A DNA stretch of 18,857 bases from CAYXDR01 sp046498185 (GTDB lineage Bacteria > Desulfobacterota > DSM-4660 > Desulfatiglandales > Desulfatiglandaceae), in NCBI GenBank assembly GCA_046498185.1, contig JAWOBE010000199.1, positions 1 through 18,857 on the forward strand, in the 5' to 3' direction. Shown here one piece after another: positions 5,736-14,072 of this stretch (position 1 is the first letter of the stretch; the number at the start of each line of letters is the position of its first letter). The notes below the pieces were generated by a model that was not told the DNA's origin, ran no database searches, and saw only the letters and a program-made list of their open reading frames with translations. Both the position numbers and the translations under genes were made by a program.

Positions 5736-7964
5736 TTACCACCCCTTAAACGGGTTCGGTCCCACTTCTTCGATCGTCTCCATGAATTCGCCAATGATGC
5801 CTGGTATCTTGAAGTAATCGGTGATTCCCACCTCAACGAAGCGAACGCGTTCGGATTCGAGTGCGAGCCTGTCGAGTGTCTCCGAAATTTTGCTCAACCT
5901 TGTCTCCGCCAGTTCACTTCCCCTTATAAAATGACACTGGTAATCATCGCCGTGTCGGCATCCGAAAAGCAGCACACCATCTATCCCCCTGGAAAGAGCA
6001 TCCGCAATCCAGATAAGATTTAACGAACCGAGGCAGCGTACCGGGATGAACCTGACGTACGGGCTAAGTTGCATTCGCTTTATGCCTGCCATGTCGAGTG
6101 CCGGATATGCGTCGTTTTCACACACAAAAACCAGCACCCGCGGTTTTTCTTCATCTTCTTCCGGCACATGAATCGCCTTGATCATATCCCCGATCATCCC
6201 CACCGAATAATTTTTGAACGAAATCACCCTTTCCGGACACGCTCCCAGGCACACGCCGCAACGTCGGCAACGGGTGGGATTGGTTAGAGGGTTAGCCTTT
6301 TCATCCTCGTTGAAAGCACCGAAAGGGCACTCTTCGGTGCAGCGCTTGCACTGAGTGCAGCGCTGCAAATTGATTTCGGGGTAAGAAAGATCCCCGGATC
6401 GAGGATGCAACGAAAAACCGGATGAAACAGATTCCACGCACTGTATGGCTTTCATCGCCGCCCCGGTTGCATCTTCTATCACATTGGCCGTCTCCATCGG
6501 TCTCCTGAGGCATCCGGCGGTGTATATCCCAGTTCTTCTCGTTTCATAAGGGAAGCAGATAAAATGAGAATCCGGGAAGCCGTATTTCAATGTCGGCAAT
6601 TCCGGTCCCTGCCTGTACTGAAGATTCAGTGCACTCCTGGCATAAAAACCCGAGTCGGGCTCCACCTCTATCATGCCGTTTTCATCTGCATTCTCAGTAC
6701 CTTCAGGGGCCTTGATCCGGGGCACGTTTTCGGGCCTCGATGCAGGGACCAGCCCGACCGCCAAAACCACCAGATCCAGATCTTCCAGCTTGATTCTCTC
6801 TCCGAGCAGCTCGTCGGAGGCTTCAACGAACATTTTGCCTCCGGCCTCCCCTACCGCCTCTGCAGATCCTCTTATAAAAACATTACCGTCCAGCTGGGTC
6901 TTACGGTAAAAATCCTCGGCCTGCCCCATGGTCCGCATGTCCTTGTAAAGGATATAGCTCACCGAATCCGGGTTTTGATCCTTCAGATATGCAGCCTGTT
7001 TTAATGAAACAAGGCAGCAAACCGAAGAGCAATATGGAAGATGCTCCGGGTCCCTTGACCCGGCGCATTGAATAAACAGTACGTTTTTTGCTTCTTTTCC
7101 ATCCGAAGGCCTCACGATTTTCCCGGAAGCGGCCATCGTCTCGAATTCCACGTTCGTCATCACGTCTTTAGACTTACCGTAACCAAGAGCCCCTAACTTC
7201 GAAGCATCATAAGGCACCCAGCCGGTGGCCTGAACGACGGCTCCTATCCGCTCGACATGCTCGGAGCCGGCCGATTCGATATGGGCGGTGAACAAACCCG
7301 GGGCACCTTCGATCAAAGCAACCGACGCTGAAGTGTAAACCTGGATCCGTTCGTTGGACTCAACCTCGCTGATCAGTTCCGCCGCGCCTGTAGCCGTCAC
7401 CTCTCTGTAAGGCTGGGTTACCCTTGCCTTCATCTTAGCCAGGAATCCTCCCAGCGAAGCTTCCTTTTCCACCAGCACGGCACGGTATCCGGCCTTTGCG
7501 GCCTCGAGTGACGCCGTCATCCCGGCAAGCCCCCCGCCAATCACAAGGATATTCTTCGAAAATTCCTCATCAGGAATAAAAGGCACCGGCTCCTCGGTCT
7601 TGTCTATTTTGGCGCAGGCCATCCTGATACAGTCTTCGGCCATCATCTGGGTGTCTTCTTCCTGCGGAGGATGGCACCAGACAACCTGTTCCCGGATGTT
7701 GGCCCTCTCAACGATTGTTCCGCGGCCGAAATCAAACACATCATAGTTCACCCTTGGGGAGCAGGCTGCGATCACAACAGAGTTTGCCCCCTCGTTCAAT
7801 GTCTGCCTGATCAAATCGACACCCTCGGCCCCGCAAAGAAAAGGATGGGTCTTGCATTCGGAAGCCCCGCCCTCTTCAGCGGCCACCTCCGAAAGCTTAT
7901 CTACATCGAGCGCATCTCCGATGCCGCACCCGGTGCATATAAATACTGCCGTCTTCTTATCCAT
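5736..7964 (-). CDS. qmoB: Quinone-interacting oxidoreductase subunit QmoB (HdrA/MvhD-type flavoprotein)
   Basis: A 742-residue cytoplasmic flavo-iron-sulfur protein of the complex that delivers electrons to APS reductase. Domains in order: an HdrA-like N-terminal part (1-130, CTGCG at 10-14); an FAD domain with GGGLAGM at 143-149 and the downstream CAGSRDPEHLPYC-SS-VCC block (300-317); two ferredoxin motifs, Cys536-539-542-546 and Cys566-569-572-576; and an MvhD-like C-terminal domain (about 608-730) with Cys615, 644, 669 and 677. This order separates QmoB from QmoA and from plain HdrA. Start ATG 7964 has GAGGAGG just upstream, inside the end of qmoA, so the two are translationally coupled. 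Length matches the family. Confidence 0.95.
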   Translation of the reverse strand: MDKKTAVFICTGCGIGDALDVDKLSEVAAEEGGASECKTHPFLCGAEGVDLIRQTLNEGANSVVIAACSPRVNYDVFDFGRGTIVERANIREQVVWCHPPQEEDTQMMAEDCIRMACAKIDKTEEPVPFIPDEEFSKNILVIGGGLAGMTASLEAAKAGYRAVLVEKEASLGGFLAKMKARVTQPYREVTATGAAELISEVESNERIQVYTSASVALIEGAPGLFTAHIESAGSEHVERIGAVVQATGWVPYDASKLGALGYGKSKDVMTNVEFETMAASGKIVRPSDGKEAKNVLFIQCAGSRDPEHLPYCSSVCCLVSLKQAAYLKDQNPDSVSYILYKDMRTMGQAEDFYRKTQLDGNVFIRGSAEAVGEAGGKMFVEASDELLGERIKLEDLDLVVLAVGLVPASRPENVPRIKAPEGTENADENGMIEVEPDSGFYARSALNLQYRQGPELPTLKYGFPDSHFICFPYETRRTGIYTAGCLRRPMETANVIEDATGAAMKAIQCVESVSSGFSLHPRSGDLSYPEINLQRCTQCKRCTEECPFGAFNEDEKANPLTNPTRCRRCGVCLGACPERVISFKNYSVGMIGDMIKAIHVPEEDEEKPRVLVFVCENDAYPALDMAGIKRMQLSPYVRFIPVRCLGSLNLIWIADALSRGIDGVLLFGCRHGDDYQCHFIRGSELAETRLSKISETLDRLALESERVRFVEVGITDYFKIPGIIGEFMETIEEVGPNPFKGW

Positions 7965-7968
7965 CGAG

Positions 7969-9237
7969 CTACCTCCTCGCGATTGATTGAATGGCTTTCA
8001 GCGCCGCCGCAGTGCCGTCCTGCACGGATGATGCGACTTCGGTCGGCCTTCTGACACACCCTGCCCCGTAAATCCCCTGGTTTTCGGGACCATTGCGAAC
8101 GAACCCGTAATCATCGGAAAGAACGTCCACGCCGATCCCCGCCGGGAAACTGTTCGGGACCATTCCTGTGGCAAGCACCACCATATCGAAGCGGGTACGG
8201 ATCTGCTCTCCGGTGTTGGTATTTTCACCTTCCACCAAAAGATCTCCTGTATCTTCATCCTCGGTAATCATTGCGATCTTGCTTTTGATAAAATTTACGT
8301 TCTTATCTTCTTTAACCTTTGAATAAAAATCTTCGAGCCTGTCAGTGGCACGGATATCGATGAAAAATACGGTGACCTTACCTTCCGGGTACTCCTCACA
8401 AAAATAGGTGGCCTGTTTCATGGAAGCCAGGCAGCATACGCCCGAACAGTAAAGCAAGTGGTTTTCATCACGCGAGCCTGCACATTGAATGAAAGCAATG
8501 TTTTCCGGGGCCTTACCATCGGATGGTCTCACGATTTTTCCACCTGTAGGGCCCTCCTGGGCGGCCAGGCGCTCCATCATCACATTCGTAATTACGTTCT
8601 TGTAGCGGCCAAAGCCATAATACTCGATCGCTGCAGCGTCATAGGGTTCCCAACCCGCTGCCCATACCACCGCCCCGGCCTTTATATCGAACGTGCTCTC
8701 GGTCATATCCAAATCAACGGCGTCATATATGCATGCTTCCTTGCACCTGCGGCCTTCTTCAATACCTACGATCGAAGGATCTATTACATATCTCATCGGA
8801 AATGCGAATGGGTGAGGAAGATAGGCGGCCTTCATGTTATCCATACCATAATTAAATGGGTTGGGAATCTCGGTTTCGCAAACCTCGGCGCATTTACCGC
8901 ATGCCGTGCACTTTTCGTTCACATATCGGGGTGATATTTTTACCTTCACATCATAATCCCCTTCCCTTCCGGAAAGAGCAACCGGCTCCGCCATGGTGAA
9001 AAACCGCACCCGGGGATTCTGCTTCATACGCCTGAAATTAATTTCCAAGCCGCAACTGGGCGGGCAAAGCTTTGGAAAATACCGGTACATCTGGGCGACC
9101 TTCCCCCCGAGATAAGGTTTTTTTTCCAGCAAAAGAACATCATAGCCGGCTTCTGCGGCTTCCAGCGCTGCCGTGACGCCGCTCATCCCTCCTCCGACCA
9201 CCAGAATCGTTTGGTTCGTCGTTTCTACATCCGGCAT
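7969..9237 (-). CDS. qmoA: Quinone-interacting oxidoreductase subunit QmoA (HdrA-like flavoprotein)
   Basis: A 422-residue HdrA-like FAD protein, partner of QmoB in electron supply to AprAB. Visible are the dinucleotide-binding GGGMSGV (residues 15-21), LEKKPYLGGK, a cysteine pair region FPKLCPPSCG (58-62), a ferredoxin-type CTACGKCAEVC at about 109-119, CKEAC near 165, and the family block IQCAGSRDENHLLYCSGVCC. The start ATG 9237 is chosen because GGAGGAG lies directly upstream; a GTG at 9264 in frame would put that purine run inside the coding part. It is separated from aprA by about 600 bp, the largest gap in this series, so it may have its own promoter or be reached by read-through. Confidence 0.95.
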   Translation of the reverse strand: MPDVETTNQTILVVGGGMSGVTAALEAAEAGYDVLLLEKKPYLGGKVAQMYRYFPKLCPPSCGLEINFRRMKQNPRVRFFTMAEPVALSGREGDYDVKVKISPRYVNEKCTACGKCAEVCETEIPNPFNYGMDNMKAAYLPHPFAFPMRYVIDPSIVGIEEGRRCKEACIYDAVDLDMTESTFDIKAGAVVWAAGWEPYDAAAIEYYGFGRYKNVITNVMMERLAAQEGPTGGKIVRPSDGKAPENIAFIQCAGSRDENHLLYCSGVCCLASMKQATYFCEEYPEGKVTVFFIDIRATDRLEDFYSKVKEDKNVNFIKSKIAMITEDEDTGDLLVEGENTNTGEQIRTRFDMVVLATGMVPNSFPAGIGVDVLSDDYGFVRNGPENQGIYGAGCVRRPTEVASSVQDGTAAALKAIQSIARR

Positions 9238-9264
9238 ATTCTCCTCCAAACTTAAATTATTCAC

Positions 9265-9833
9265 ATATAACTTAATGAATTTGTGTTATTTTAAATTACG
9301 CAAAAGCCTATTTCTTCAACTTTTAAATAATTCAGGTGATAAAAATAGAAAATCCGCCCACAAGCAATTTTGAAACGCTCCGGAGAAACGTTTTCAAAGT
9401 TTTCGACCGCCTGCAGCAACGGTATTGTTTCTATACTGTATTTGGTGTTTTTACGTTTCGGCTTTTATTCCGGTTAGTTTCCATCCTGGATTTCCGGATG
9501 GACACCGGTTAGAACACAATCGAAAAAACATCAGCATCGAACATTGAACGTCCAACATCCAGCAACGAATCGGAAACCAGGATAAAGTCAGCATAGAATA
9601 TGAGATAGAACATGAACTCGAGAAACAGGTTCGACCAACTCAGCTCCAAATGAGCACCGGTAGATTCTCAACACAAGATTAGAAACAATAATCGGAGTAG
9701 GAACTTAAAATAACTAAAAAACTGGATACTATCTCAATTGATGTTGGACGTTCGATATTCGATCCATAACCCCCATTTTAACCGAACTCCCGGGTACCGC
9801 TTTGCAGCACCCGGGACTCGGGTTGAACATTAA
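9265..9833. repeat. Long aprA-qmoA spacer with inverted repeats
   Basis: No credible gene lies in this 570-bp spacer. A perfect 14-bp inverted repeat, GAACGTCCAACATC (9546-9559) and GATGTTGGACGTTC (9740-9753), flanks about 180 bp; allowing mismatches it extends to 22 of 25 positions (9535-9559 with 9740-9764). An 8-bp direct repeat CCGGTTAG (9470-9477, 9505-9512) brackets a hairpin TCCATCC/GGATGGA (9480-9486, 9496-9502). This looks like a small dispersed or MITE-like element inserted between aprA and qmoA. No confident promoter for qmoA was found. Confidence 0.55.
9788..9816 (-). terminator. Hairpin downstream of aprA (weak terminator, attenuator or RNA stabiliser)
   Basis: A perfect 8-bp GC-rich stem TCCCGGGT (9788-9795) and ACCCGGGA (9809-9816) sits 18 nt after the aprA stop. 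On the minus strand the bases that follow are GTTCGGTTAAAATGGG, so there is no real U-tract. It may only reduce read-through into qmoA, or protect the 3' end of a highly expressed aprBA message. Confidence 0.5.
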
Positions 9834-11717
9834 TTATACGCCTGGCAAATTAACTATATCCCTCTTGAACATAGACCATTCATCGGTCTCAGGCTCATAC
9901 TTGCAGTTGGCAAAACAATGCCAGTCGTTATCATCCATTTTCGGCGTGTCGGACCTGAAGTAATACCCGGGCCACCTGGTTTCCTCGCGAAACAGCACCG
10001 TACGCACATGAGCCTCGCCCTGCCACATCCTGTGGATGTTCTCCCAGCAACGCTCGAGCGAATAAATATCTTCAGCACCGAGTTTTTCGGAGTCTTCCTT
10101 CAGAAATATGAAAAGCTCCATGGCCCTTTCAAGGAGTGCCTTGCTGGTCTTGAACTGTGCGGTTACACCACCTGCATATTCATCCATGATTTTCTGCAGG
10201 CGGTCCATGAACTGGCGCCAAAGCAAGTATTTCGGGTTGATCGACGGATCCGTCGTTTCCTTGCAATACTCTTTGTAGCGATCAAGCGGCGCAAGGATCT
10301 TGCCTTTGAGCTCTTCCACCTTGGCTGCCTCAATTTCAGGCTCCACAGCTTTTTCGACGATGTAGCGAATGGCGGATTTTCCAGCTATTCGTCCTTCCGC
10401 GTGGGACCCGGAAGAAAACTTGTGGCTCGATGCGCCGGAGGCATCACCGGCTGCAAACAATCCGTCTACAGTAGTCATATTCACATAACCCCATTTATAT
10501 GGGGTGTCCACATCTTCCGGACCGCTTACCCACGCACCGGAGGCACCGGAATGAGACCCGATGAAATAAGGTTCACACGCGGCAATCTCCGAATGCTTCT
10601 CTTCGGGTTTGACGTTCTGCGCAGCCCAGAGATGCGCCTGTGAAATCGTCATATCCAGGAAATCTTCCCACGCTTCGGATTCAAGCTCCTTCATCTTTTT
10701 CTTGAAAGCCTTGGGATCATCCTTGTGCTGATCGGCGATCTTGCCTATCGCCTCCTGCGTCTCCATATACAGGGGACCGAGCCCAGCTTCGACATCCAGC
10801 ATACCGAGGTAATTCCTAAGGTTTGCAGGGATCGGCTTGGCCAGGCCGTAAGGAGCCCAGTTCTGCAGTTCATCCTTGCGGACGGCCATATATTCCCCGC
10901 CCTCGGCGCTTATAGCCCTCGATTTGAACAGCAGGAACCACGCGCCGACAGGACCATAGGCGTCTTTAAACCTCACCGGAATAAACCGAACTTCCTGGCA
11001 GGTCATTTCAGCACCGGCCTTGATCGTAAAATATGCACTGGACCCTGTGTTAAAGGGTGGATACCAGCTACGGCCGAAGCCTTCACCGACCGACCGCGGC
11101 CGGAACACGTGAACCGCACCGCCTGCCGCTGCAATCGTGGCCTTGGCTTTAAATACATAGAACTTCTCTTCGCGGGTGCTGAACCCGACTGCCCCTACAC
11201 ACTTATTCCCTTCCACGAGCGGCTCGACGACAAAGACACGCTCGTAAATTTCACCCCCGGCCTCGGCGATGGCATTTTTAGCCGCTTCCGCTATTATGAT
11301 CTTGTAGGATTCCCCGTTGATCATGAGCTGCCACCGTCCCTCGTGAACATATTTCCCTTCCTCGTCCGTCCATATTTTGAGGCCCCATTTTTCGAACAGA
11401 TGAACCGTAGAATCCACATGCCTCGCAATATTGAAAACCAAGTCCTCTCTGGACACTCCCATCAAGTCCTGGCGGACATACCGAACATAATCCTCCGGGG
11501 TATTTTCCCCGTCTTTTATCCCTACATACTGGTTTATAGCCGAAAGGCCCATTGCAACCGCACCGCTGCGGTCCAAAGCCGCCTTGTCCACCAGAGTGAC
11601 CTTTAAACCGTTCTTTTTTGCCCAGTAGGCGGCCTCTGTCGCCGCGCCACATGCCGCAAATCCACCACCAAGGATCAGGAGGTCGGTTTTTACCTCTACA
11701 GTTTCGTAATTCGCCAT
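9834..11717 (-). CDS. aprA: Adenylylsulfate (APS) reductase alpha subunit
   Basis: FAD-containing catalytic subunit that reduces APS to sulfite and AMP in dissimilatory sulfate reduction; cytoplasmic, paired with AprB. The 627 residues begin with a fumarate-reductase-type FAD fold, LLILGGGFAACGAATEAAYW, then LVDKAALDRSGAVAMGLSAINQY. The segment FIPVRFKDAYGPVGAW carries the arginine known from the family to face the FAD and substrate. The C-terminal part has the expected SDTPKMDD-x-WHCF end. The start ATG 11717 has AGGAGGTG upstream. It follows aprB by 16 nt. Length is slightly under that of some family members; nothing is missing internally that I can see. Confidence 0.97.
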   Translation of the reverse strand: MANYETVEVKTDLLILGGGFAACGAATEAAYWAKKNGLKVTLVDKAALDRSGAVAMGLSAINQYVGIKDGENTPEDYVRYVRQDLMGVSREDLVFNIARHVDSTVHLFEKWGLKIWTDEEGKYVHEGRWQLMINGESYKIIIAEAAKNAIAEAGGEIYERVFVVEPLVEGNKCVGAVGFSTREEKFYVFKAKATIAAAGGAVHVFRPRSVGEGFGRSWYPPFNTGSSAYFTIKAGAEMTCQEVRFIPVRFKDAYGPVGAWFLLFKSRAISAEGGEYMAVRKDELQNWAPYGLAKPIPANLRNYLGMLDVEAGLGPLYMETQEAIGKIADQHKDDPKAFKKKMKELESEAWEDFLDMTISQAHLWAAQNVKPEEKHSEIAACEPYFIGSHSGASGAWVSGPEDVDTPYKWGYVNMTTVDGLFAAGDASGASSHKFSSGSHAEGRIAGKSAIRYIVEKAVEPEIEAAKVEELKGKILAPLDRYKEYCKETTDPSINPKYLLWRQFMDRLQKIMDEYAGGVTAQFKTSKALLERAMELFIFLKEDSEKLGAEDIYSLERCWENIHRMWQGEAHVRTVLFREETRWPGYYFRSDTPKMDDNDWHCFANCKYEPETDEWSMFKRDIVNLPGV

Positions 11718-11733
11718 GTTTTCACCTCCTCTT

Positions 11734-12171
11734 CTACTGCAATGCCGGTACAGCGTCGAGACCCAACGACGCCGGTTCAGTCGCTAGAGCCGGGCTGTTT
11801 AAATCATCATGAGTCGGATAGCCGCCCAAAGGCTCGGCGGTCCCTTCCGCATTGGTCCGTATCGGGAACTTGAAGCGCTTGATCGATCCGTCGCGGAATT
11901 TCACTGTCCACATAATGTCCTGGGACCCCCGAAGCGGAGTACAGCTCGCACCGAGCGGGATAAAATCCGCATACCCGCGGACATCCATTGCCTGCTGTGG
12001 ACAGATTTTTACACAGCACTGGCACTCCCAGCACATTGATGGATCACGGTTATAAGCCTTCATGGTCTCCTTATCGAGCACCATCAAATCGTTGGGGCAG
12101 ATATACATGCAAGCGGTTTTGTCTTGCCCCTTGCAACCGTCGCATTTATCAGTAATGACATAACTTGGCAT
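11734..12171 (-). CDS. aprB: Adenylylsulfate (APS) reductase beta subunit
   Basis: Iron-sulfur subunit of APS reductase, carrying electrons from the donor complex to the FAD of AprA. The 145-residue protein has two [4Fe-4S] sites: Cys10, 13, 21, 25 (CDGCKGQDKTACMYIC) and Cys47, 50, 53, 57 (CWECQCCVKIC), plus the C-terminal tail that wraps around AprA in known structures. Start ATG 12171 has GGAGGTG upstream. It is preceded by a 92-nt spacer after sat and followed 16 nt later by aprA. Confidence 0.97.
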   Translation of the reverse strand: MPSYVITDKCDGCKGQDKTACMYICPNDLMVLDKETMKAYNRDPSMCWECQCCVKICPQQAMDVRGYADFIPLGASCTPLRGSQDIMWTVKFRDGSIKRFKFPIRTNAEGTAEPLGGYPTHDDLNSPALATEPASLGLDAVPALQ

Positions 12172-12239
12172 TAGAACACCTCCTGAAATAACAAATTAAG
12201 GGACTTGACTATAAAAAAGGTTCTAAAAATAACGTACAT
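12171..12239 (-). other. Possible 22-codon leader ORF overlapping the aprB start
   Basis: In the sat-aprB spacer an ATG at 12239 opens 22 codons (MYVIFRTFFIVKSLNLLFQE...) whose TAA overlaps the aprB ATG as TAATG. An AAGGAGG stands immediately before it (12247-12241), but only one base separates it from the ATG, which is too close for efficient initiation. It may be a leader peptide, a leftover ribosome site, or chance. Confidence 0.2.
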
Positions 12240-12263
12240 ACCTCCTTCCCAGCGCCATCGTTC

Positions 12264-13481
12264 CTATTTCTTTACATCTCCCGTAGCTGCTCCATGCAGC
12301 TTAACTTCAACTTTTTCCTCCAGATTCTGGTAGTAATCCTGAAGGATTTTAACCACTTCAGGTCTTGAAAACTCCGCCGGGAGTTCTCCTCCCTCAGACA
12401 AAGTCTTGCGCACCAAGGTTCCGGACAACAGCAGTCGGTCGTCTTTTCCATGCGGACAGGTTCTCATCGATGCCATCCCTCCGCATTTATAGCAGTGGAA
12501 TGTCCAGTCGATGTTCAGGTTTTGACATTTAAGGGCTCCCTCCGGAATTTCATTAAATATTTTCTGTGCATCGAAGGGTCCATAATAATCTCCGACGCCG
12601 GCGTGATCCCTGCCTATGATCATGTGGCTGCAACCGTAATTTTGCCGGAAAACTGCATGTAAAAGAGCCTCTCTGGGCCCGGCGTACCGCATTTCCATCG
12701 GATAGCCGCCTTGGACAACCGTGCCTTTCACGAACCAATTGTCCACGAGAGCCTGGATTGCACGCACCCGGACATCAGCCGGGATATCGCCGGGTTTTAA
12801 TTTCCCCACCAGCTGATGGATGTAAACGCCATCCATGACTTCAACGGCGATCTTAGCGAGGAATTCATGGGATCTGTGCATGGGATTTCTCAATTGAAGA
12901 GCGGCCACCCTTGACCATCCCATTTCTTCGAAAATTTTTCTCGATTCGGCGGGACGCTGATATATCCCTTTAAACTGCTCCGGGTAGTAACTTTCACTTA
13001 TAACTTTCACCGGGCCGGCGAGATTATATTTGCCCTGTCCCATCACTTTGGCAGCACCGGGATGGTCAAGGTCGGTGGTCCCAAAAACCGTCTTACATTC
13101 GTGCTCTTTGTCGATTGTGTATTTCTCGCTGACCTTCATTGTCCCAATGATCAAACCTGTTTCGCTGTCAAGAAGTGCCACCTCATCACCCTGATTGACA
13201 TTTTCATCATCCGTCGACAGTGTGATCGGAATAGGCCAGAAGGTACCATCCTCCATCGCGAATTTGTCGCAGACTCCCTGCCAGTCCGCCTTTCCCATGA
13301 ACCCCTTGAGAGGAGTAAAGGCACCGATTCCGAGCATGATCAAATCCGAAGTTTCCCTCGTGGTCATCGAAACGATTTTTAGGCTTTTAGCCCGCTCGGC
13401 TTCGGCTACACGATCCTCTCCCTCAAGCAACAAAGGCATCAAGGTTTCTTCCTTGCCGTGAGGCGTTATAATCTGAGCCAT
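12264..13481 (-). CDS. sat: Sulfate adenylyltransferase (ATP sulfurylase), dissimilatory type
   Basis: Activates sulfate with ATP to APS and pyrophosphate, the first step of sulfate respiration. The 405-residue single-domain protein shows the substrate motif QLRNPMHRSHE (196-206, with His202 and His205), GRDHAG (290-295) and the C-terminal TLVRKTLSEG. A cysteine set Cys319, Cys330, Cys333, Cys342 (CYKCGGMASMRTC) matches the zinc site of sulfate-reducer enzymes. There is no fused APS kinase domain. Start ATG 13481 has AAAGGAG upstream. The receiver gene lies 72 nt upstream on the same strand and aprB 92 nt downstream. Confidence 0.97.
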   Translation of the reverse strand: MAQIITPHGKEETLMPLLLEGEDRVAEAERAKSLKIVSMTTRETSDLIMLGIGAFTPLKGFMGKADWQGVCDKFAMEDGTFWPIPITLSTDDENVNQGDEVALLDSETGLIIGTMKVSEKYTIDKEHECKTVFGTTDLDHPGAAKVMGQGKYNLAGPVKVISESYYPEQFKGIYQRPAESRKIFEEMGWSRVAALQLRNPMHRSHEFLAKIAVEVMDGVYIHQLVGKLKPGDIPADVRVRAIQALVDNWFVKGTVVQGGYPMEMRYAGPREALLHAVFRQNYGCSHMIIGRDHAGVGDYYGPFDAQKIFNEIPEGALKCQNLNIDWTFHCYKCGGMASMRTCPHGKDDRLLLSGTLVRKTLSEGGELPAEFSRPEVVKILQDYYQNLEEKVEVKLHGAATGDVKK

Positions 13482-13526
13482 TAAATTCTCCTTTCGATAT
13501 AAGGATCGTTAAATAATTTTGACTGC

Positions 13527-13540
13527 TTCTAGAACTAGAA
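13527..13540. promoter_or_regulatory. 14-bp palindrome upstream of sat
   Basis: TTCTAG-AA-CTAGAA is a near-perfect dyad (6-bp arms, 2-bp centre) in the 72-nt spacer between the receiver gene and sat, about 45 bp before the sat ATG. It could be an operator or a weak RNA stem. No clear sigma-70 or sigma-54 promoter was found in the spacer. Confidence 0.25.
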
Positions 13541-13553
13541 TGATTAATTAAAC

Positions 13554-13928
13554 TTATAAATTTTTATTTATTTTTTTTGAACACATATGATCAAGAATAT
13601 CTTTAAGTGATTTTTCGCTTACCGGTTTACACATATAATAAACTATTCCTAAAGCCCTTATCTCCTTTTCCAATTTATCGCTGCTCTCTACAGCCATGGT
13701 GACAATACCGATGTCAGGACAAATTTCCTTAAGCTTTAAAATCAATTCCCTGCAATCGACATCGGGGAGTGATACATCCAACAGCACCAAATCAAAAGGC
13801 TTGCGTTGAGTGACATCCAAAGCCTCCCTGCCCGAACAGACCGCCGTGGCCTGGTACCCCCAATCTTGAATAAGATTGATTATATCCCAAATCAAAGGAG
13901 CTTCGCTTTCCACTACCAGCACATTCAT
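13554..13928 (-). CDS. Stand-alone receiver-domain response regulator
   Basis: A 124-residue CheY-like single receiver domain with no output domain. The phospho-acceptor Asp51 (LVLLDVSLPD), Thr77 and Lys101 (CKPVSE) are in place. The acidic pair near the start, normally Asp-Asp, reads Glu7-Ser8 (LVVESEAPL), so Mg2+ binding and phosphorylation may be altered. It is the first gene behind the sigma-54 promoter at 13981-13996 and lies just upstream of sat, so it is probably produced with the sulfate-activation genes. Its partner kinase is not in the window. The ATG at 13928 has AAGGAAA about 11 bases upstream. Confidence 0.9.
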   Translation of the reverse strand: MNVLVVESEAPLIWDIINLIQDWGYQATAVCSGREALDVTQRKPFDLVLLDVSLPDVDCRELILKLKEICPDIGIVTMAVESSDKLEKEIRALGIVYYMCKPVSEKSLKDILDHMCSKKINKNL

Positions 13929-13933
13929 TCAAT

Positions 13934-13973
13934 AGGATTTCCTTTCTTAATCCTGAGCCCGAAGGATTTCCTT
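13934..13973. repeat. Direct repeat in the receiver-gene leader
   Basis: AGGATTTCCTT occurs at 13934-13944 and again at 13963-13973. Both lie between the expected sigma-54 start site and the ATG. The copy near the ATG overlaps the ribosome site, so a protein or RNA bound here could affect translation. Confidence 0.4.
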
Positions 13974-13980
13974 GATATGT

Positions 13981-13996
13981 AGCAATAGTTATGCCA
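13981..13996 (-). promoter_or_regulatory. Sigma-54 promoter upstream of the receiver-sat-apr-qmo series
   Basis: On the minus strand the sequence TTGGCATAACTATTGCTA contains TGGCA and TTGC with the invariant GG and GC separated by exactly 10 bases, matching the consensus TGGCAC-N5-TTGCW at all but one of the strongest positions. Transcription would start near 13970, about 40 nt before the receiver ATG. The adjacent gene upstream encodes a sigma-54 activator. Confidence 0.75.
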
Positions 13997-14072
13997 ATTC
14001 CAGCATCTACATGCAATATGCTTAATTTACGGGTAATAATAATTTAAAGGAAAATTAGATTATCATAGAAGG

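Noticed and set aside
9238..9833. A sigma-54 promoter for qmoA
   Set aside because: I looked for GG-N10-GC on the minus strand and found no good match; the sat-aprB spacer was also negative.
9918..11606. Two long plus-strand open frames (241 and 293 codons)
   Set aside because: They are antisense to aprA; the aprA protein is complete and well conserved, so these are shadow frames of GC-biased codons.
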